Positions 48,294-57,651 are shown, counted from the first letter of the stretch. The stretch is DNA of 64,000 nt from Paracoccus sp. MC1862 (GCF_016617715.1 NZ_CP067225.1:1736001-1800000), one strand, 5' to 3'. Made by a program: numbers and translations. The notes: generated from the letters alone by a model not told the origin.

Positions 48294-49076
48294 GTGCCGG
48301 TGCCCCGCGCACTGCTGTTCCACGAGGACGCCGCGCTGCTGGGCACACCCTTCTACCTGATGGACTTCGTCGAGGGCCGGGTCTTCTCCGACGGCCGCCT
48401 GCCTGACCTCTCCCCGGCCGAACGGCGCGAGGTCTACCTGTCGATGGTCCGCACTCTTGCCCGGCTTCACCGGGTCCGGCCGGACGAGATCGGCCTGTCG
48501 GACTTCGGCCGCCCCGGCGACTACTTCGCCCGCCAGATCCACCGCTGGACCAGCCAGCTCGAGGCCTCCTCCTTCGCGGAGGACAGGGTGCTGCTGGCGC
48601 TGTCGGAACGGCTGGCCGAACTGCAGCCGCCCGACGACGGGCTGTCCTCCATCGCCCATGGCGACTTCCGGCTGGGCAACATGCTCATTCACCCGACCGA
48701 GCCCCGCGTGATCGCCGTCCTCGACTGGGAACTGTCCACCATCGGCCATCCGCTGGCCGACCTCGGCTTCGCCGCCATGCCCTTCCACACCAGCCCGGAC
48801 GAATACGGCGGCATCCTCGGCGCCGAAACCGAGGGCATCCCCACCGAGGCCGGGTTCTTCGAAGCCTACCGCGAGGTCCACCCCGAGGTTCCCCCGCCCC
48901 AAGCCTTCCACATCGCCTTTGCGCTCTTCCGCTTCGCGGTGATCTTCACGGGCATCGCCGACCGCGCCGCCCAGGGCACCGCCGCCGACCCCGAGGCCGC
49001 CCGCTACGCCCCGCTGGCGGGCCGCTTCGCCCAAAGAGCCTGGGAGGTGCTGGGAGAAACGCCGCCCGAAGGCTGA
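48294..49076 (+). pseudogene. Phosphotransferase 3' duplicate lacking the N-terminal lobe
   Basis: This is a nearly exact copy of codons 77-336 of the phosphotransferase at 22339-23349. I see one base difference, next to the junction (48311). The nucleotide-binding lobe with GGGQSNPTF is missing, so kinase activity is unlikely even though [10 protein letters not shown] is retained. The frame is fused at its 5' end to the DctM remnant and could be translated from the GTG at 48255 as a chimera of 273 residues. Confidence 0.93.
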
Positions 49077-49716
49077 TCCGGCCCGACCGGGAGAAAGGCC
49101 GGCGGCATCCCTGCCGGCCGATGCCCGTGGATCAGCCGCAGCGATGCGGCAAGGCAACCCGCCGCCAGCGTCAGCACGCCCTCACCCGAGGCGCGAGAGG
49201 CAACAGGCGGCGCCCGTGACAGCAGGAGCGTGCCGGCAGGCCGGAGTGTCCGAACAAGCGGTCTGCGCTGTCGCTGGAAGCGCGCGGGGCTGGACGCGGC
49301 ACCCCTGATGGCGGGGGCTTTCACGGGCAGGCGGGAGTGCCGCGACAGGCAGTCCCCGCCGCCGCCTCAAGCGCCAGAGGCTGAACGCTGCGACAGGGTC
49401 CTCGCAGGCGGGAGTGCCCGAGCGCAGCGCCGCCCCCAACGCGCGGCGCAGGGTTGCGCGCGGGCGGGATCGCTTCCTCAACAGGCGATCTGCGCGGTCG
49501 CCCGCAGTTCCCCGGCGGTGGCGGTGCCGAGGCCGAAGAACTCCAGATAGGCCGGGATCATCTCGAACAGCATGTCGGTCCCGACCTGGTACCGGCAGCC
49601 CCGCGCGGCCGCCGCCCGCAGGAAGGGCGTCATCCCGGAACTCAGCACCACCTCGCCCACGAAGGCCGAGGGGTCGATGCGCTCAACGTCCAGCGGCAGC
49701 GGATCGCCAGGACGCA
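48294..49716. repeat. Long direct repeat, right copy
   Basis: This is the partner of 22567-23893 in the same orientation. Its spacer (49144-49463) is 96 bases longer than in the left copy and contains three related elements: GGCCGGAGTGTC at 49239, and GGCGGGAGTGCC at 49330 and 49407, spaced 91 and 77 bases apart. The left copy has only one exact element (23584). Here the phosphotransferase is truncated and aroE complete, the reverse of the left copy. Confidence 0.95.
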
Positions 49717-50338
49717 TCCCCAGAGGCGTCGCGTTCACCACGATGTCAAAGCCCGCCGGATCATTCCGGCCCGGCGTCAGCCGCAGCGCCGGGTAATGCG
49801 CGGCCAGCCGCCTGGCCAGCGCCTCCATCCCCGCGCGGTCCGGGTCATACAGCGCCAGTTCCGCCGCCCCTGCCCGCGCCAGCGAGGCCGCGATCGCGCG
49901 GCCCACCCCCCCGCAGCCGACGACCAGCGCGCGGCGGCCCTCGATGGACTGGCCTTTGCGCAGGACGCCGCGCACGAAGCCCTCGCCGTCGAACTGGTCG
50001 GCGGTGAGCCGCCCGTCCGCCTCGGCCCGCACCGCATTGGCAGCCCCGGCGATGGCGGCAGTGGGGGTCACATGATCCACAAGGCCCATCGTCCTGACCT
50101 TGTGGGGCATCGTCACAAGCGCACCACGGATGTTCGACAGACGGAAGACCAGCGGCAGGAAGGCCGGGTAGTCCTCGGGTTTCACGCCCATGGGCACCAC
50201 CACCGCGTCGATGCCGCGGGCGCCGAACCACGGGTTGTAGATCATCGGCGCCTTGAAGCTCTCGGTCGGATAACCGAGATGCGCCACCAGCGCGGTCCGC
50301 CCCGAGATCAGGGGCATGGTCGGAAGGGCCGCGTCCAT
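49478..50338 (-). CDS. aroE: Shikimate dehydrogenase-like protein
   Basis: The 286-residue enzyme has the substrate domain first (LISGRTALVAHLGYPTESFKAP, LVTMPHK with the catalytic Lys) and the NADP domain after (VVGCGGVGRAIAASLARAG, VVNATPLGMRPGD). It reduces 3-dehydroshikimate or, as in quinate/shikimate dehydrogenases, oxidises the reverse substrate. It overlaps the ABC ATPase gene by one base (TGATG) and lies in one run with aroQ and transporter genes. A catabolic or salvage role is therefore more likely than the core aromatic pathway. Its 3' third is duplicated at 23655. Confidence 0.9.
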   Translation of the reverse strand: MDAALPTMPLISGRTALVAHLGYPTESFKAPMIYNPWFGARGIDAVVVPMGVKPEDYPAFLPLVFRLSNIRGALVTMPHKVRTMGLVDHVTPTAAIAGAANAVRAEADGRLTADQFDGEGFVRGVLRKGQSIEGRRALVVGCGGVGRAIAASLARAGAAELALYDPDRAGMEALARRLAAHYPALRLTPGRNDPAGFDIVVNATPLGMRPGDPLPLDVERIDPSAFVGEVVLSSGMTPFLRAAAARGCRYQVGTDMLFEMIPAYLEFFGLGTATAGELRATAQIAC

Positions 50339-51084
50339 CAGTGATGCGCCAGGATCTCGCCCAGGAAGGCGCGGGTGCGTTCGTGGCGGGGGTTGCGGAA
50401 GAAGGCCTCGGGCGCGTTCTCCTCGATGATCCGGCCGTCGGACATGAAGATCACCCGGTCGGCGACCTGCCGGGCGAAGCCCATCTCGTGGGTGACGCAG
50501 ATCATCGTCATGCCGTCATTCGCCAACCCGATCATGGTATCCAGAACCTCCTTGACCATCTCGGGGTCCAACGCCGAGGTCGGCTCGTCGAACAGCATGG
50601 CGATCGGCTTCATGCAGAGCGCGCGGGCGATGGCGACGCGCTGCTGCTGGCCGCCGGAAAGCTGCGCGGGATACTTGCCCGCCTGGTCGCCGATGCGGAC
50701 GCGGTCGAGATAGCGGCGGGCGGTCGCCTCGGCCTCGGGTTTCGACACGCGGCGGACGCGCATGGGGGCCAGCATGCAGTTTTCCAGCACGGTCATGTGC
50801 GGGAACAGGTTGAACTGCTGGAAGACCATGCCGACCTCGCGCCGCACCCGGTCGATGGCCTGCGGGTTGTCGGTCAGTTCCGTGCCGTCCACCACGATGC
50901 GGCCCGCGTGGATCGGCTCAAGGTGGTTGATGCAGCGGATCAGGGTGGACTTGCCCGAACCGGATGGCCCGCAGAGCACGATCTTCTCGCCCCGCCGGAC
51001 GGAAAGGTTCACGTTCCGCAGGGCGTGGAAGTCGCCGTAGTATTTCTCCACCCGCTCCATGCTGATCAGGATGTCGTCCGGCAT
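50338..51084 (-). CDS. Polar amino acid-type ABC transporter ATPase
   Basis: The 248-residue ATPase has Walker A (GPSGSGKST), the Q-loop ([16 protein letters not shown]), the ABC signature ([15 protein letters not shown]) and Walker B ([13 protein letters not shown]), all in the GlnQ/HisP form. It energises the transporter made by the two permeases at 52410 and 53068 and the binding protein at 51575. aroQ is inserted between the ATPase and the binding protein, which ties the transporter to shikimate or quinate metabolism. Its start is four bases after the aroQ stop. Confidence 0.93.
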   Translation of the reverse strand: MPDDILISMERVEKYYGDFHALRNVNLSVRRGEKIVLCGPSGSGKSTLIRCINHLEPIHAGRIVVDGTELTDNPQAIDRVRREVGMVFQQFNLFPHMTVLENCMLAPMRVRRVSKPEAEATARRYLDRVRIGDQAGKYPAQLSGGQQQRVAIARALCMKPIAMLFDEPTSALDPEMVKEVLDTMIGLANDGMTMICVTHEMGFARQVADRVIFMSDGRIIEENAPEAFFRNPRHERTRAFLGEILAHH

Positions 51085-51088
51085 GGCG

Positions 51089-51529
51089 TCACGCCCCGGT
51101 CAGCGAGGCCAGCCGCCGCAGGCCAAGGCGGTAGCCTTCCGTCCCGCAGCCCACGATCACCCCGTTCGCGCGCAGGCTGACATAGGAATGATGGCGGAAG
51201 CTTTCGCGCTGGTGGACGTTCGAGACATGGACCTCGATCACCGGCCCGGCAAAGGCGTTCAGCGCGTCGAGGATCGCGATGGAGGTATGGGTGAAGGCGC
51301 CGGGGTTGATGACGATGCCCGCTGCTTTCTCGCGCGCCTGATGGATCCAGTCGATCAGTTGCCCCTCGTGGTTCGATTGCAGGAAGCGGATGTCGAGGTC
51401 CAGATCGGCGGCGAGGCGAGCGCAGTCGCGTTCGACGTCGGCCAGCGTCTCGTGGCCGTAGATCTCGGGCTCGCGCTTGCCGAGCAGGTTCAGGTTGGGT
51501 CCGTTCAGGATGAAGATGGTGCGGGGCAT
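51089..51529 (-). CDS. aroQ: 3-dehydroquinate dehydratase, type II
   Basis: The 146-residue enzyme has the type II signature [20 protein letters not shown] with the catalytic Arg and Tyr region, the [15 protein letters not shown] block and [17 protein letters not shown], then [17 protein letters not shown] with the catalytic His. It interconverts 3-dehydroquinate and 3-dehydroshikimate and acts in either synthesis or quinate breakdown. Its place between transporter genes and near aroE favours breakdown or uptake-linked use. A strong hairpin lies upstream, between it and the binding-protein gene. Confidence 0.95.
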   Translation of the reverse strand: MPRTIFILNGPNLNLLGKREPEIYGHETLADVERDCARLAADLDLDIRFLQSNHEGQLIDWIHQAREKAAGIVINPGAFTHTSIAILDALNAFAGPVIEVHVSNVHQRESFRHHSYVSLRANGVIVGCGTEGYRLGLRRLASLTGA

Positions 51530-51545
51530 GGCGTCCTCGGGTGAT

Positions 51546-51567
51546 GCCCGGCGCCGGGGCGCCGGGC
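51546..51567. terminator. GC hairpin after the binding-protein gene
   Basis: GCCCGGCGCC-GG-GGCGCCGGGC is a perfect inverted repeat eight bases after the binding-protein stop. There is no T-run. Such hairpins usually stabilise the upstream message and partly end transcription, so that binding protein is made in excess over the downstream genes. Confidence 0.7.
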
Positions 51568-51574
51568 GAAAGCG

Positions 51575-52384
51575 TTACTGCGTGACGGTATAGGGGATGC
51601 CGTCCATTTCGGCCGGGAAGTCGGGCGGGGAAAGCTGCATCCACTTGTCATAGGTCGCCTTGTAGGCGTCCGAAATCATGTGGCTTTCCAGGAAGCCGTT
51701 CAGCGCCTCGTTCCAGTCGGTCTCGCCCAGCCGGCTGCCGGCGCCGTTGTAAAGCGCAGTCAGCGGCATCTTGTTCTCGTAGACGCCCGGACGCGCGGCT
51801 TCCAGCCGCTGGATGTAGATCTGGTTGCCGCCGACCGCATCCACCTGCCCCGACAGCAGCGCCTGGATCGTCGCCGCGTCGTCGTCGAAGCGCAGGATGT
51901 TGGCCTCGGGCGCCTCGGCGGTCAGCGCGGTGTCCTGCGCTGCGGCGCGGGGGACGCCCACACGCTTGCCGGCGAGGTCCGCGCCGCTGGCCGCCGCCAT
52001 CTCTTTCGGCGCCACGACCGAAAGCTGGTTGGCGGCATAGGGGCGCGAATACTGGATCGACTGGGCGCGTTCCGCCGTCATCCCCATGGTGGCGAACAGC
52101 ACGTCCACCTTGTCGGTGGTCAGCGCCGGGATGCGGTTCGCGACCTGCAGCGGCACGAACTCGGCCTCGACGCCCAGGTATTCCGCAAAGGCGCGGCCCA
52201 TGTCGGCGTCGAAGCCGTCCGCCTGGCCGGCCGAGTTGATGCACCCCCAGGGGCAGTTGTCGCCCTGGATGCCGACGCGGATCGTGCCCGAGGCCTTTGC
52301 CTCCTCGACCGTGCGGGCCTGGGCCGCCAGCGGCAGGGCAAGCGCGGCCATCAGCGCGGTGCCGGAAAGCAGTCTTGAGAACAT
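51575..52384 (-). CDS. ABC transporter substrate-binding protein, family 3
   Basis: The 269-residue protein has a Sec signal peptide (LLSGTALMAALALPLAAQA, cleavage near residue 23). The family 3 solute-binding fold follows: ASGTIRVGIQGDNCPWG, GFDADMGRAFAEYLG, VPLQVANRIPALTTDKVDVLF and the hinge region AGKRVGVPRAAAQDTAL. These proteins usually bind polar amino acids. The neighbours aroE and aroQ suggest a cyclic polyol acid such as quinate or shikimate instead, which is inference. The gene is followed by a GC hairpin and preceded by the first permease. Confidence 0.92.
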   Translation of the reverse strand: MFSRLLSGTALMAALALPLAAQARTVEEAKASGTIRVGIQGDNCPWGCINSAGQADGFDADMGRAFAEYLGVEAEFVPLQVANRIPALTTDKVDVLFATMGMTAERAQSIQYSRPYAANQLSVVAPKEMAAASGADLAGKRVGVPRAAAQDTALTAEAPEANILRFDDDAATIQALLSGQVDAVGGNQIYIQRLEAARPGVYENKMPLTALYNGAGSRLGETDWNEALNGFLESHMISDAYKATYDKWMQLSPPDFPAEMDGIPYTVTQ

Positions 52385-52409
52385 GGTTCTTCCTCCCGTT
52401 TGTTATATC

Positions 52410-53057
52410 TCAGCGCGCGGTTGCGGCCGCGAGCCGTCTTTCCATCCGCCGACCCCACATCGACAGGGGCCAGCACAGCGCGAAATAGACCAGCCCGACG
52501 ATGCCGAACACCAGCAAGGGACGGAAGGTCTGGTTGGACACGATCTGGCCCGCCCGCGTCAGTTCGATGAAGCCCACGATGGCCGCCAGTGACGTGCCCT
52601 TGAGCAGTTGCACCAGAAAGCCGATGGTCGCGGGCAGGGACAGTCGCAGCGCCTGCGGCAGGATCACGTCCCGCATGAGCGAGGCGTAGCCGAGGCCCAG
52701 CGCATGGGCGGCTTCAGACTGCCCCCTGGGCACGGCCTGGATGCCGCCGCGCCAGATCTCGCCCAGGAAGGCCGAGGCGTGCGCTGTCAGCGCCACCGCC
52801 ACCGCGCCCCAGGCGGGCGGGCTGAACCCCAGCAGCGGCAGGCCGAAATAGACCACGAACAGTTGCATCAGCAGCGGCGTGCCCTGGAAGATGGCGATCC
52901 AGCCCGCCGCAAGCGCCGACAGCCAGCGTATCGGCGAGACCCGCGCCAGTGCCACGAGAAAGCCGAAAAGGATGCCTCCGGTGAAGCCGATGGCGGTCAG
53001 CGCCAGAGTCCACATCAACCCGCGGCCGAGGAAGGCAAGCTCCTGTGGTCCGATCAT
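52410..53057 (-). CDS. Amino acid-type ABC transporter permease
   Basis: The 215-residue membrane protein has about five helices and the permease loop motif that contacts the ATPase (EIWRGGIQAVPRGQSEAAHALG). FQGTPLLMQLFVVYFGLPLLG is the family block before it. It belongs to the HisM/GlnP type and forms a heterodimer with the product of the neighbouring gene upstream. Ten bases separate the two. The ATPase at 50338 is its expected partner. Confidence 0.92.
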   Translation of the reverse strand: MIGPQELAFLGRGLMWTLALTAIGFTGGILFGFLVALARVSPIRWLSALAAGWIAIFQGTPLLMQLFVVYFGLPLLGFSPPAWGAVAVALTAHASAFLGEIWRGGIQAVPRGQSEAAHALGLGYASLMRDVILPQALRLSLPATIGFLVQLLKGTSLAAIVGFIELTRAGQIVSNQTFRPLLVFGIVGLVYFALCWPLSMWGRRMERRLAAATAR

Positions 53058-53067
53058 CGCGGTGCCC

Positions 53068-53733
53068 TCAGCGCGACGGCCAGGCGAAGGCGCGGCGGCC
53101 TACGGCGGCGAACATCAGCATCATCAGCCAGGACACGCCAAGGTAGATGACGGTGATGGTGAAATAGACCTCGAAGGTGCGGAAGGTGTCGCCGTCGATC
53201 CGCTGCGCGACCGAGGTGAGTTCAAAGGCGGAAATCGAGGTGGCGATGGATGTCGTCAGCGTCAGCATGATGAACTGGCTGACGAGGGAAGGATAGATCG
53301 ACCGCATCGCGGGCCTGAGGATGATGAAGCGGAAGACCTCGGACCGGCGCAGGCCCAAGGCCAGCCCCGCTTCGGTCTGGCCCTGCGGAATCGCCTCGAC
53401 GCCGCCGCGGATGATCTCGACCGCATAGGCACCGCCGTTGAGGCCGAGGGCCACGATGGCCGTCGCGGTCGGGTTCAGCCGGATGCCCGCCAGCGGCAGG
53501 GCGAAGAAGATGAAGAAGATCTGCACAAGAAAGGGCGTGTTGCGGATAACCTCGACGAAGGTGCGGACGATGGCATGGCCGATCCGGCTGCGGCTGCGAA
53601 GGACCGCGACGCCGCCGATGCCGATCGCCAGCGCCAGCCCCATGCCGGCCAGCGCAAGCCAGATCGTCCCCAGCGTGCCCCAGGCCAGTTGCGGCCAGCG
53701 TTCCAGCACCACCCCGAAGTCGAGTTGCACCAT
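53068..53733 (-). CDS. Amino acid-type ABC transporter permease
   Basis: The 221-residue protein is the second permease of the system, with EVIRNTPFLVQIFFIFFALP and the ATPase-contact loop EIIRGGVEAIPQGQTEAGLALG. It is the first gene of the leftward run permease-permease-binding protein-aroQ-ATPase-aroE. The start at MVQLDFGVVLERW is near a GAAGAAAG site on the minus strand. Its upstream region (53734-53800) probably carries the operon promoter. Confidence 0.92.
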   Translation of the reverse strand: MVQLDFGVVLERWPQLAWGTLGTIWLALAGMGLALAIGIGGVAVLRSRSRIGHAIVRTFVEVIRNTPFLVQIFFIFFALPLAGIRLNPTATAIVALGLNGGAYAVEIIRGGVEAIPQGQTEAGLALGLRRSEVFRFIILRPAMRSIYPSLVSQFIMLTLTTSIATSISAFELTSVAQRIDGDTFRTFEVYFTITVIYLGVSWLMMLMFAAVGRRAFAWPSR

Positions 53734-54229
53734 CGGCGTTCTTTCTTCCCCGCGCGTCCGGCGCGTTCCCTGCCGGCCACATATGCGCGAGGCGGGGGCG
53801 CAAGGTCAAAGACATTGCTTTCCGCAAACCGCCATTGCGACGGTCATGGACGATGCGGGCATCCCGATCCCGAAGCGCCGTTTACACCCCTTGCAGGCGA
53901 GCCATTGCCGCCAGTGGACCGGCACGGCGGCGGAACGGACAGGCGCTTCATCACCACGTCAATGCGGAAGCCGACACCGTCGCCGCAGACCTTCCAGTCG
54001 CCGCCTGGCCGGCCAATGGGTCGGACTGCCGGGACTGCGGCTGGAACTGCGACAGGATCAGTGAGCGCCGTTCCGGGGAAAGCCGCTTCATCCCTTCGCA
54101 TCCTTTGAGGGAGTGCGTCCGCCCCCCGGTCCGTCAGGCAACCGGGCGGATCAGGACCGCACGAGGCGGGCTCAGGATATTCATGGGCGTCAGCACGCCG
54201 GGCATGGTCCTGCCGAAACTCGACAGGGG
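53734..54229. other. Gene-poor stretch upstream of the ABC operon
   Basis: No confident gene lies in these 496 bases. On the minus strand, a 46-codon frame from 54091, behind a purine-rich site, begins MKRLSPERRSLIL. That start resembles the first residues of some IS3-type transposase OrfA proteins, but the remainder does not continue the similarity, so it may be a remnant. The right part follows the FrhB-like gene. Confidence 0.4.
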
Positions 54230-55615
54230 CTACCCGCCCTCATTCTTTTGCCCCCGGCCCCGCATCCGCTCCATCCGGTCGAACAGCGGCGCGAGCCGGC
54301 CCCGGTGATAGGTCAGCCCCTCGTAGACCGCATAGGCCCGGCGCGCCCAGGCCAGATAAACCTGCGGCCGCCCCGTTCGGGCGGCGAGCCAGGCCATCCG
54401 GTGCGATCCCCGGCTGATCGCCGCGCGGGTGCGGTAAACCAGCTTGCGGCGCCAGCCGATCCCCTTGGCCGAGGGCGTCACGCGCTTCACCGGCCGGATG
54501 CCGCGCTTCGCCCATGTCAGGCGATAGGCCAGCCCCTCGCGCCTTTGCCGGAACCCCGCCGCTTGGGTGCCCGCCACGAAATCGGCATCGACCTGCTGCA
54601 GGTCCAGTCGCCCCTCGGCCTGACCCTCGTCAATCAGGCGCTGGACCAGAGGCGCGCGCACGACCATGACATTGGTCCCCCGCCCGTCCGAGGAATAGGG
54701 CTCGACCCAGGCATCGCCGAAGCTGACGTCGGCCGTTTCCGCCACCACGTCGTCGCAGAAGTTGCAGGCCGGGTTCTGGAAATACCCCGCGCCCCAGTCG
54801 CCGTCGGCGAGGTGGAACCATTCGTTCTGGACAGTCGAGCCGTCGTCCAGTGTCAGATGCGCCGTATACCAGTTCGCAGGCCGGTTCGCGTCCTTCAGCC
54901 GGTATTCGACGGCGCGCACCCGGTCATGGTCCACGCCCAACTGCCAGGCAAAGCTCTGCACGAAGCGCGCACTTTTCATGTGGCCGCAGAAAAGGCCGAG
55001 GAAATGCGTGATCCGTTCCGCCAGCACCGCGTCCTGCGCGCAGGCCAGATGCACCGCCTTGATGAAGCAGGGGATGCCCACCACCGCATAACGGCCCGGG
55101 GTGGCGCGGACCTGATCCAGCACGGCAGCCAGGTGGATGGGGTGATAGCGCGACCGGGCGCCGGCGAGCAGTTCGTCCTGAGACCGGCTGATGCGGTAGC
55201 CAAAGAAGGGCTGGCCCGGCGCACCCGGATGGACGTGCAGCACGCCGTCGATCTCGCCCCGCCGCATCAGCTCGGCCGCGACCCAGCTCACCATGCCGCC
55301 GGAACTGCCGCCTTCGCGGAAGGGCGGCTCGGCAGCGGCACCCACATGGCAGGAGATGTAACGGCCCAGGCGGGCGTCGTGATGCGGGGCCTCGGGGAAG
55401 CGGGCGGCGGCGATCTGATCCTCGTCTGCGGCCTCGGGCGAGAAGGGGCAGAGTTGGGCAAAACCCTCACTGCGCCTGTGGGTGGCGGGGCCGGCGGGCT
55501 TCAACTGGCCGTAGTCGTCCCACGTCATGGTTGCGTCTGCGCCCGAAGCGCAGGCCCCGCACCCGATGCAAAGGCCCGAGCGGACGATCTGCGCAGGGCT
55601 GAGCGCCTGCGTCAT
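54230..55615 (-). CDS. Coenzyme F420 hydrogenase/dehydrogenase beta-subunit (FrhB) family protein
   Basis: The 461-residue protein has an N-terminal ferredoxin-like cluster (CIGCGACASG), then the FrhB/FdhB N and C domains: FREGGSSGGMVSWVAAELMRRG, VVGIPCFIKAVHLACAQD and NPACNFCDDVVAETADVSFGDAW. A basic helical tail follows. Family members are flavin-iron-sulfur proteins. Versions beside pyruvyltransferases occur in exopolysaccharide clusters, where they may reduce a sugar or pyruvyl intermediate. The start overlaps the upstream pyruvyltransferase stop by four bases. The alphaproteobacterium is not expected to make F420, so the family name should not be taken as function. Confidence 0.85.
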   Translation of the reverse strand: MTQALSPAQIVRSGLCIGCGACASGADATMTWDDYGQLKPAGPATHRRSEGFAQLCPFSPEAADEDQIAAARFPEAPHHDARLGRYISCHVGAAAEPPFREGGSSGGMVSWVAAELMRRGEIDGVLHVHPGAPGQPFFGYRISRSQDELLAGARSRYHPIHLAAVLDQVRATPGRYAVVGIPCFIKAVHLACAQDAVLAERITHFLGLFCGHMKSARFVQSFAWQLGVDHDRVRAVEYRLKDANRPANWYTAHLTLDDGSTVQNEWFHLADGDWGAGYFQNPACNFCDDVVAETADVSFGDAWVEPYSSDGRGTNVMVVRAPLVQRLIDEGQAEGRLDLQQVDADFVAGTQAAGFRQRREGLAYRLTWAKRGIRPVKRVTPSAKGIGWRRKLVYRTRAAISRGSHRMAWLAARTGRPQVYLAWARRAYAVYEGLTYHRGRLAPLFDRMERMRGRGQKNEGG

Positions 55616-56667
55616 GCCCGTCCCGCCAGCGCCGCGTCGAGCCATGCCGCCGACTGCGCCCGCAGGTCCGCGATCCGCGCCTGAATGGCGTCCGAGACCG
55701 GCTCGGCCAGCAGCGCGGTGACATCGGCGGGGTCGCGGTCCTCGAAGGTCAGGTGCCGTTCCGCCCCCAGCAGCGCGGTCAGGTCGCGGACCTTGGTCCA
55801 GCGGTAATCCGAGGGCGCGCAGACCAGCGGCTTGCCGTTCACCAGCGCAAAGCAGCAGCCGTGGAAATAGGTCGTGGCGACGGCCTCGGCCCCCGCCACC
55901 AGCGCCGCGAACTCCTGCGGCCCGGCGTCGAGCCGCTGCTCGTCCGCCCAGTCGTTGCGATAGCCGACGCTGATCGTCCGGAAGCCGCGCGCGCGGGCGG
56001 AATTCTGCACGCGGGCGGCGAACCAGTCGGGGACGTGGTGGCCATAGACCAGCAGGTAGGGCGGCCCCCATGCCGCCTCGACGCGGGGCGGGTTCAGCAG
56101 CACGGGGTCCAGAACCATCGCGGGTTCCTGCCCCGTGGCCCCCGCCACCAGCTCCCGACTGTTGTCATCGCGCACCGAGATCGCGTCCAGATTGCGCAGG
56201 CGTTCCATCCACTGCGGCTCGATGAAACCGGCGGCGTAGTTGCCGAAGCTCGCGGCATAGGTCACGACGCGCAGGGCTGCGATCCCCTCGCCCCAGAAGA
56301 CGGGCTTGCCGCCATACCAGGGATGCGAGAGGTTCAGCACCTCGTCGCTGCCGATCACAGCCAGGTCCACCGGCAGCATCGCCTCGGGGGCCTCCAGGTC
56401 GAAGGGTGCCGACAGCGGCAGCGCCTGGAAGGCGTCAAGAAATTTCCGCAGCTTGCGCCCGTATTGCGCCACATCCGCGCGCGGGGACCGCTGCGGCGTC
56501 AGCGGCTGGAAGGCATAGCGCCACTCGCGCGAGGTCACTTCGCAGGAGTGGTGGTCCAGCAGCACAGCGTCATGCCCCCGCGCGGCGATAGCCTCGACCA
56601 GGCAGCGGGCCTGCCAATAGCTGCCGTAGTTGATGCAGCGGTGGAAGGTCAGGACGCCGACCCGCAT
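55612..56667 (-). CDS. Polysaccharide pyruvyl transferase family protein
   Basis: The 351-residue protein matches the PS_pyruv_trans family: MRVGVLTFHRCINYGSYWQAR at the start (the GxxNxGxxL-like block), DLAVIGSDEVLNLSHPWYGG in the middle and AVATTYFHGCCFALVNGKPLV near the end. The family transfers pyruvyl or related groups to sugars of surface glycans. It is coupled to the FrhB-like gene downstream (four-base overlap) and abuts the MocA-type dehydrogenase gene upstream. These form a leftward surface-glycan unit. Confidence 0.88.
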   Translation of the reverse strand: MRVGVLTFHRCINYGSYWQARCLVEAIAARGHDAVLLDHHSCEVTSREWRYAFQPLTPQRSPRADVAQYGRKLRKFLDAFQALPLSAPFDLEAPEAMLPVDLAVIGSDEVLNLSHPWYGGKPVFWGEGIAALRVVTYAASFGNYAAGFIEPQWMERLRNLDAISVRDDNSRELVAGATGQEPAMVLDPVLLNPPRVEAAWGPPYLLVYGHHVPDWFAARVQNSARARGFRTISVGYRNDWADEQRLDAGPQEFAALVAGAEAVATTYFHGCCFALVNGKPLVCAPSDYRWTKVRDLTALLGAERHLTFEDRDPADVTALLAEPVSDAIQARIADLRAQSAAWLDAALAGRA

Positions 56668-57651
56668 CTATCGGCCGTAGATCCGGTCGATCACCCGCGC
56701 GACCGTCACCAGATGCCGCGCCTCGTCGTCGAAGCGCGCCCCTTGGGCCAGCCGCGTCAGCCAGTCCACAGCCGCGCGACCGCCCCAGTCGTCCGGGGGT
56801 TCGGCAAGGGATTCGGCGCGGATATGGTGATGCCGCTCGGCCCGCAGGTCGTAGAACGAGCCGTTGACGTTACGCAGGGATGCCCCGCCTTCGGTGCCGT
56901 AGAACTCGGCCGCGATCACCGCCTCGCGCCCGGCCTGCAACCCCCAGGAACAGGCGAGCCGCACCACGGTCCTGCCCGCAAGGTCCAGCGTGGCGACGGC
57001 GTAATCCTCGACCTGGGCCGCGGGATCGGCCAAGGGCGCGCCCTTGGCGTAAAGGCGGCTTTCGACGCCTTGGACCTCGGGCCAGCCGAGCGACCACAGC
57101 GCAAGGTCGATCAGGTGGACGCCAAGGTCCACGACGCAGCCGCCGCCCGAAAGCGCGGGATCATAGAACCACGGCTTGTCCGGGCCCCAGCCGTTGTGGA
57201 AGGTCACGTCCACGCCGAAGACATGGCCCAGGCTGCCCGCATCCAGCAGGGGCCGGATCGCCCCCATTGCAGCGGTCTGGCGATAGGACAGGTCCACGCC
57301 AAGCAGCCGGTCGACGCGCCGGGCGGCCTCCACCACCTTGGAGACTTCTGGGCCGGTGCGGCCCAGCGGCTTCTGGCAGAACACGGCCTTGCCCGCCTGA
57401 AGCGCCGCGATGGACTGTTCGGCATGGGCCGCGCTGGGGGTGGCGATGACCACCGCGTCGATGTCGGAGCCAAGCAGCGCGTTCAGCCCCTCGACCCGTC
57501 GCGCGCCGGGGGCGAGCGCCAGCGCCTCGGCGGCGCTGGTATCGTCTGTCTCGGCCACCGCGACGATCTCGGCCAGCCCGGCCTCGGCCAGCGCCGCCAT
57601 CCGATGCCGCCCGATCCAGCCGGTTCCCAAGAAGCCCAAGCGCGGCCTCAT
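56668..57651 (-). CDS. Gfo/Idh/MocA family oxidoreductase
   Basis: The 327-residue protein has an N-terminal Rossmann domain (LGFLGTGWIGRHRMAALAEAG) and the family's C-terminal alpha/beta domain. QKPLGRTGPEVSKVV is the conserved EKP-like block (Gln replaces Glu) and GGCVVDLGVHLIDLALWSLG is the GGGxxxDxGxHxxD motif. Such enzymes oxidise sugar, inositol or UDP-sugar hydroxyls with NAD(P). It abuts the pyruvyltransferase gene with no gap, and inositol-phosphate synthase lies 1.7 kb away. A sugar or inositol substrate is plausible. Confidence 0.9.
   Translation of the reverse strand: MRPRLGFLGTGWIGRHRMAALAEAGLAEIVAVAETDDTSAAEALALAPGARRVEGLNALLGSDIDAVVIATPSAAHAEQSIAALQAGKAVFCQKPLGRTGPEVSKVVEAARRVDRLLGVDLSYRQTAAMGAIRPLLDAGSLGHVFGVDVTFHNGWGPDKPWFYDPALSGGGCVVDLGVHLIDLALWSLGWPEVQGVESRLYAKGAPLADPAAQVEDYAVATLDLAGRTVVRLACSWGLQAGREAVIAAEFYGTEGGASLRNVNGSFYDLRAERHHHIRAESLAEPPDDWGGRAAVDWLTRLAQGARFDDEARHLVTVARVIDRIYGR

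Noticed and set aside
54230..55615. FrhB-like gene as evidence of F420 metabolism
   Set aside because: The context is surface-glycan synthesis with a pyruvyltransferase. Family members in such clusters are not tied to F420.
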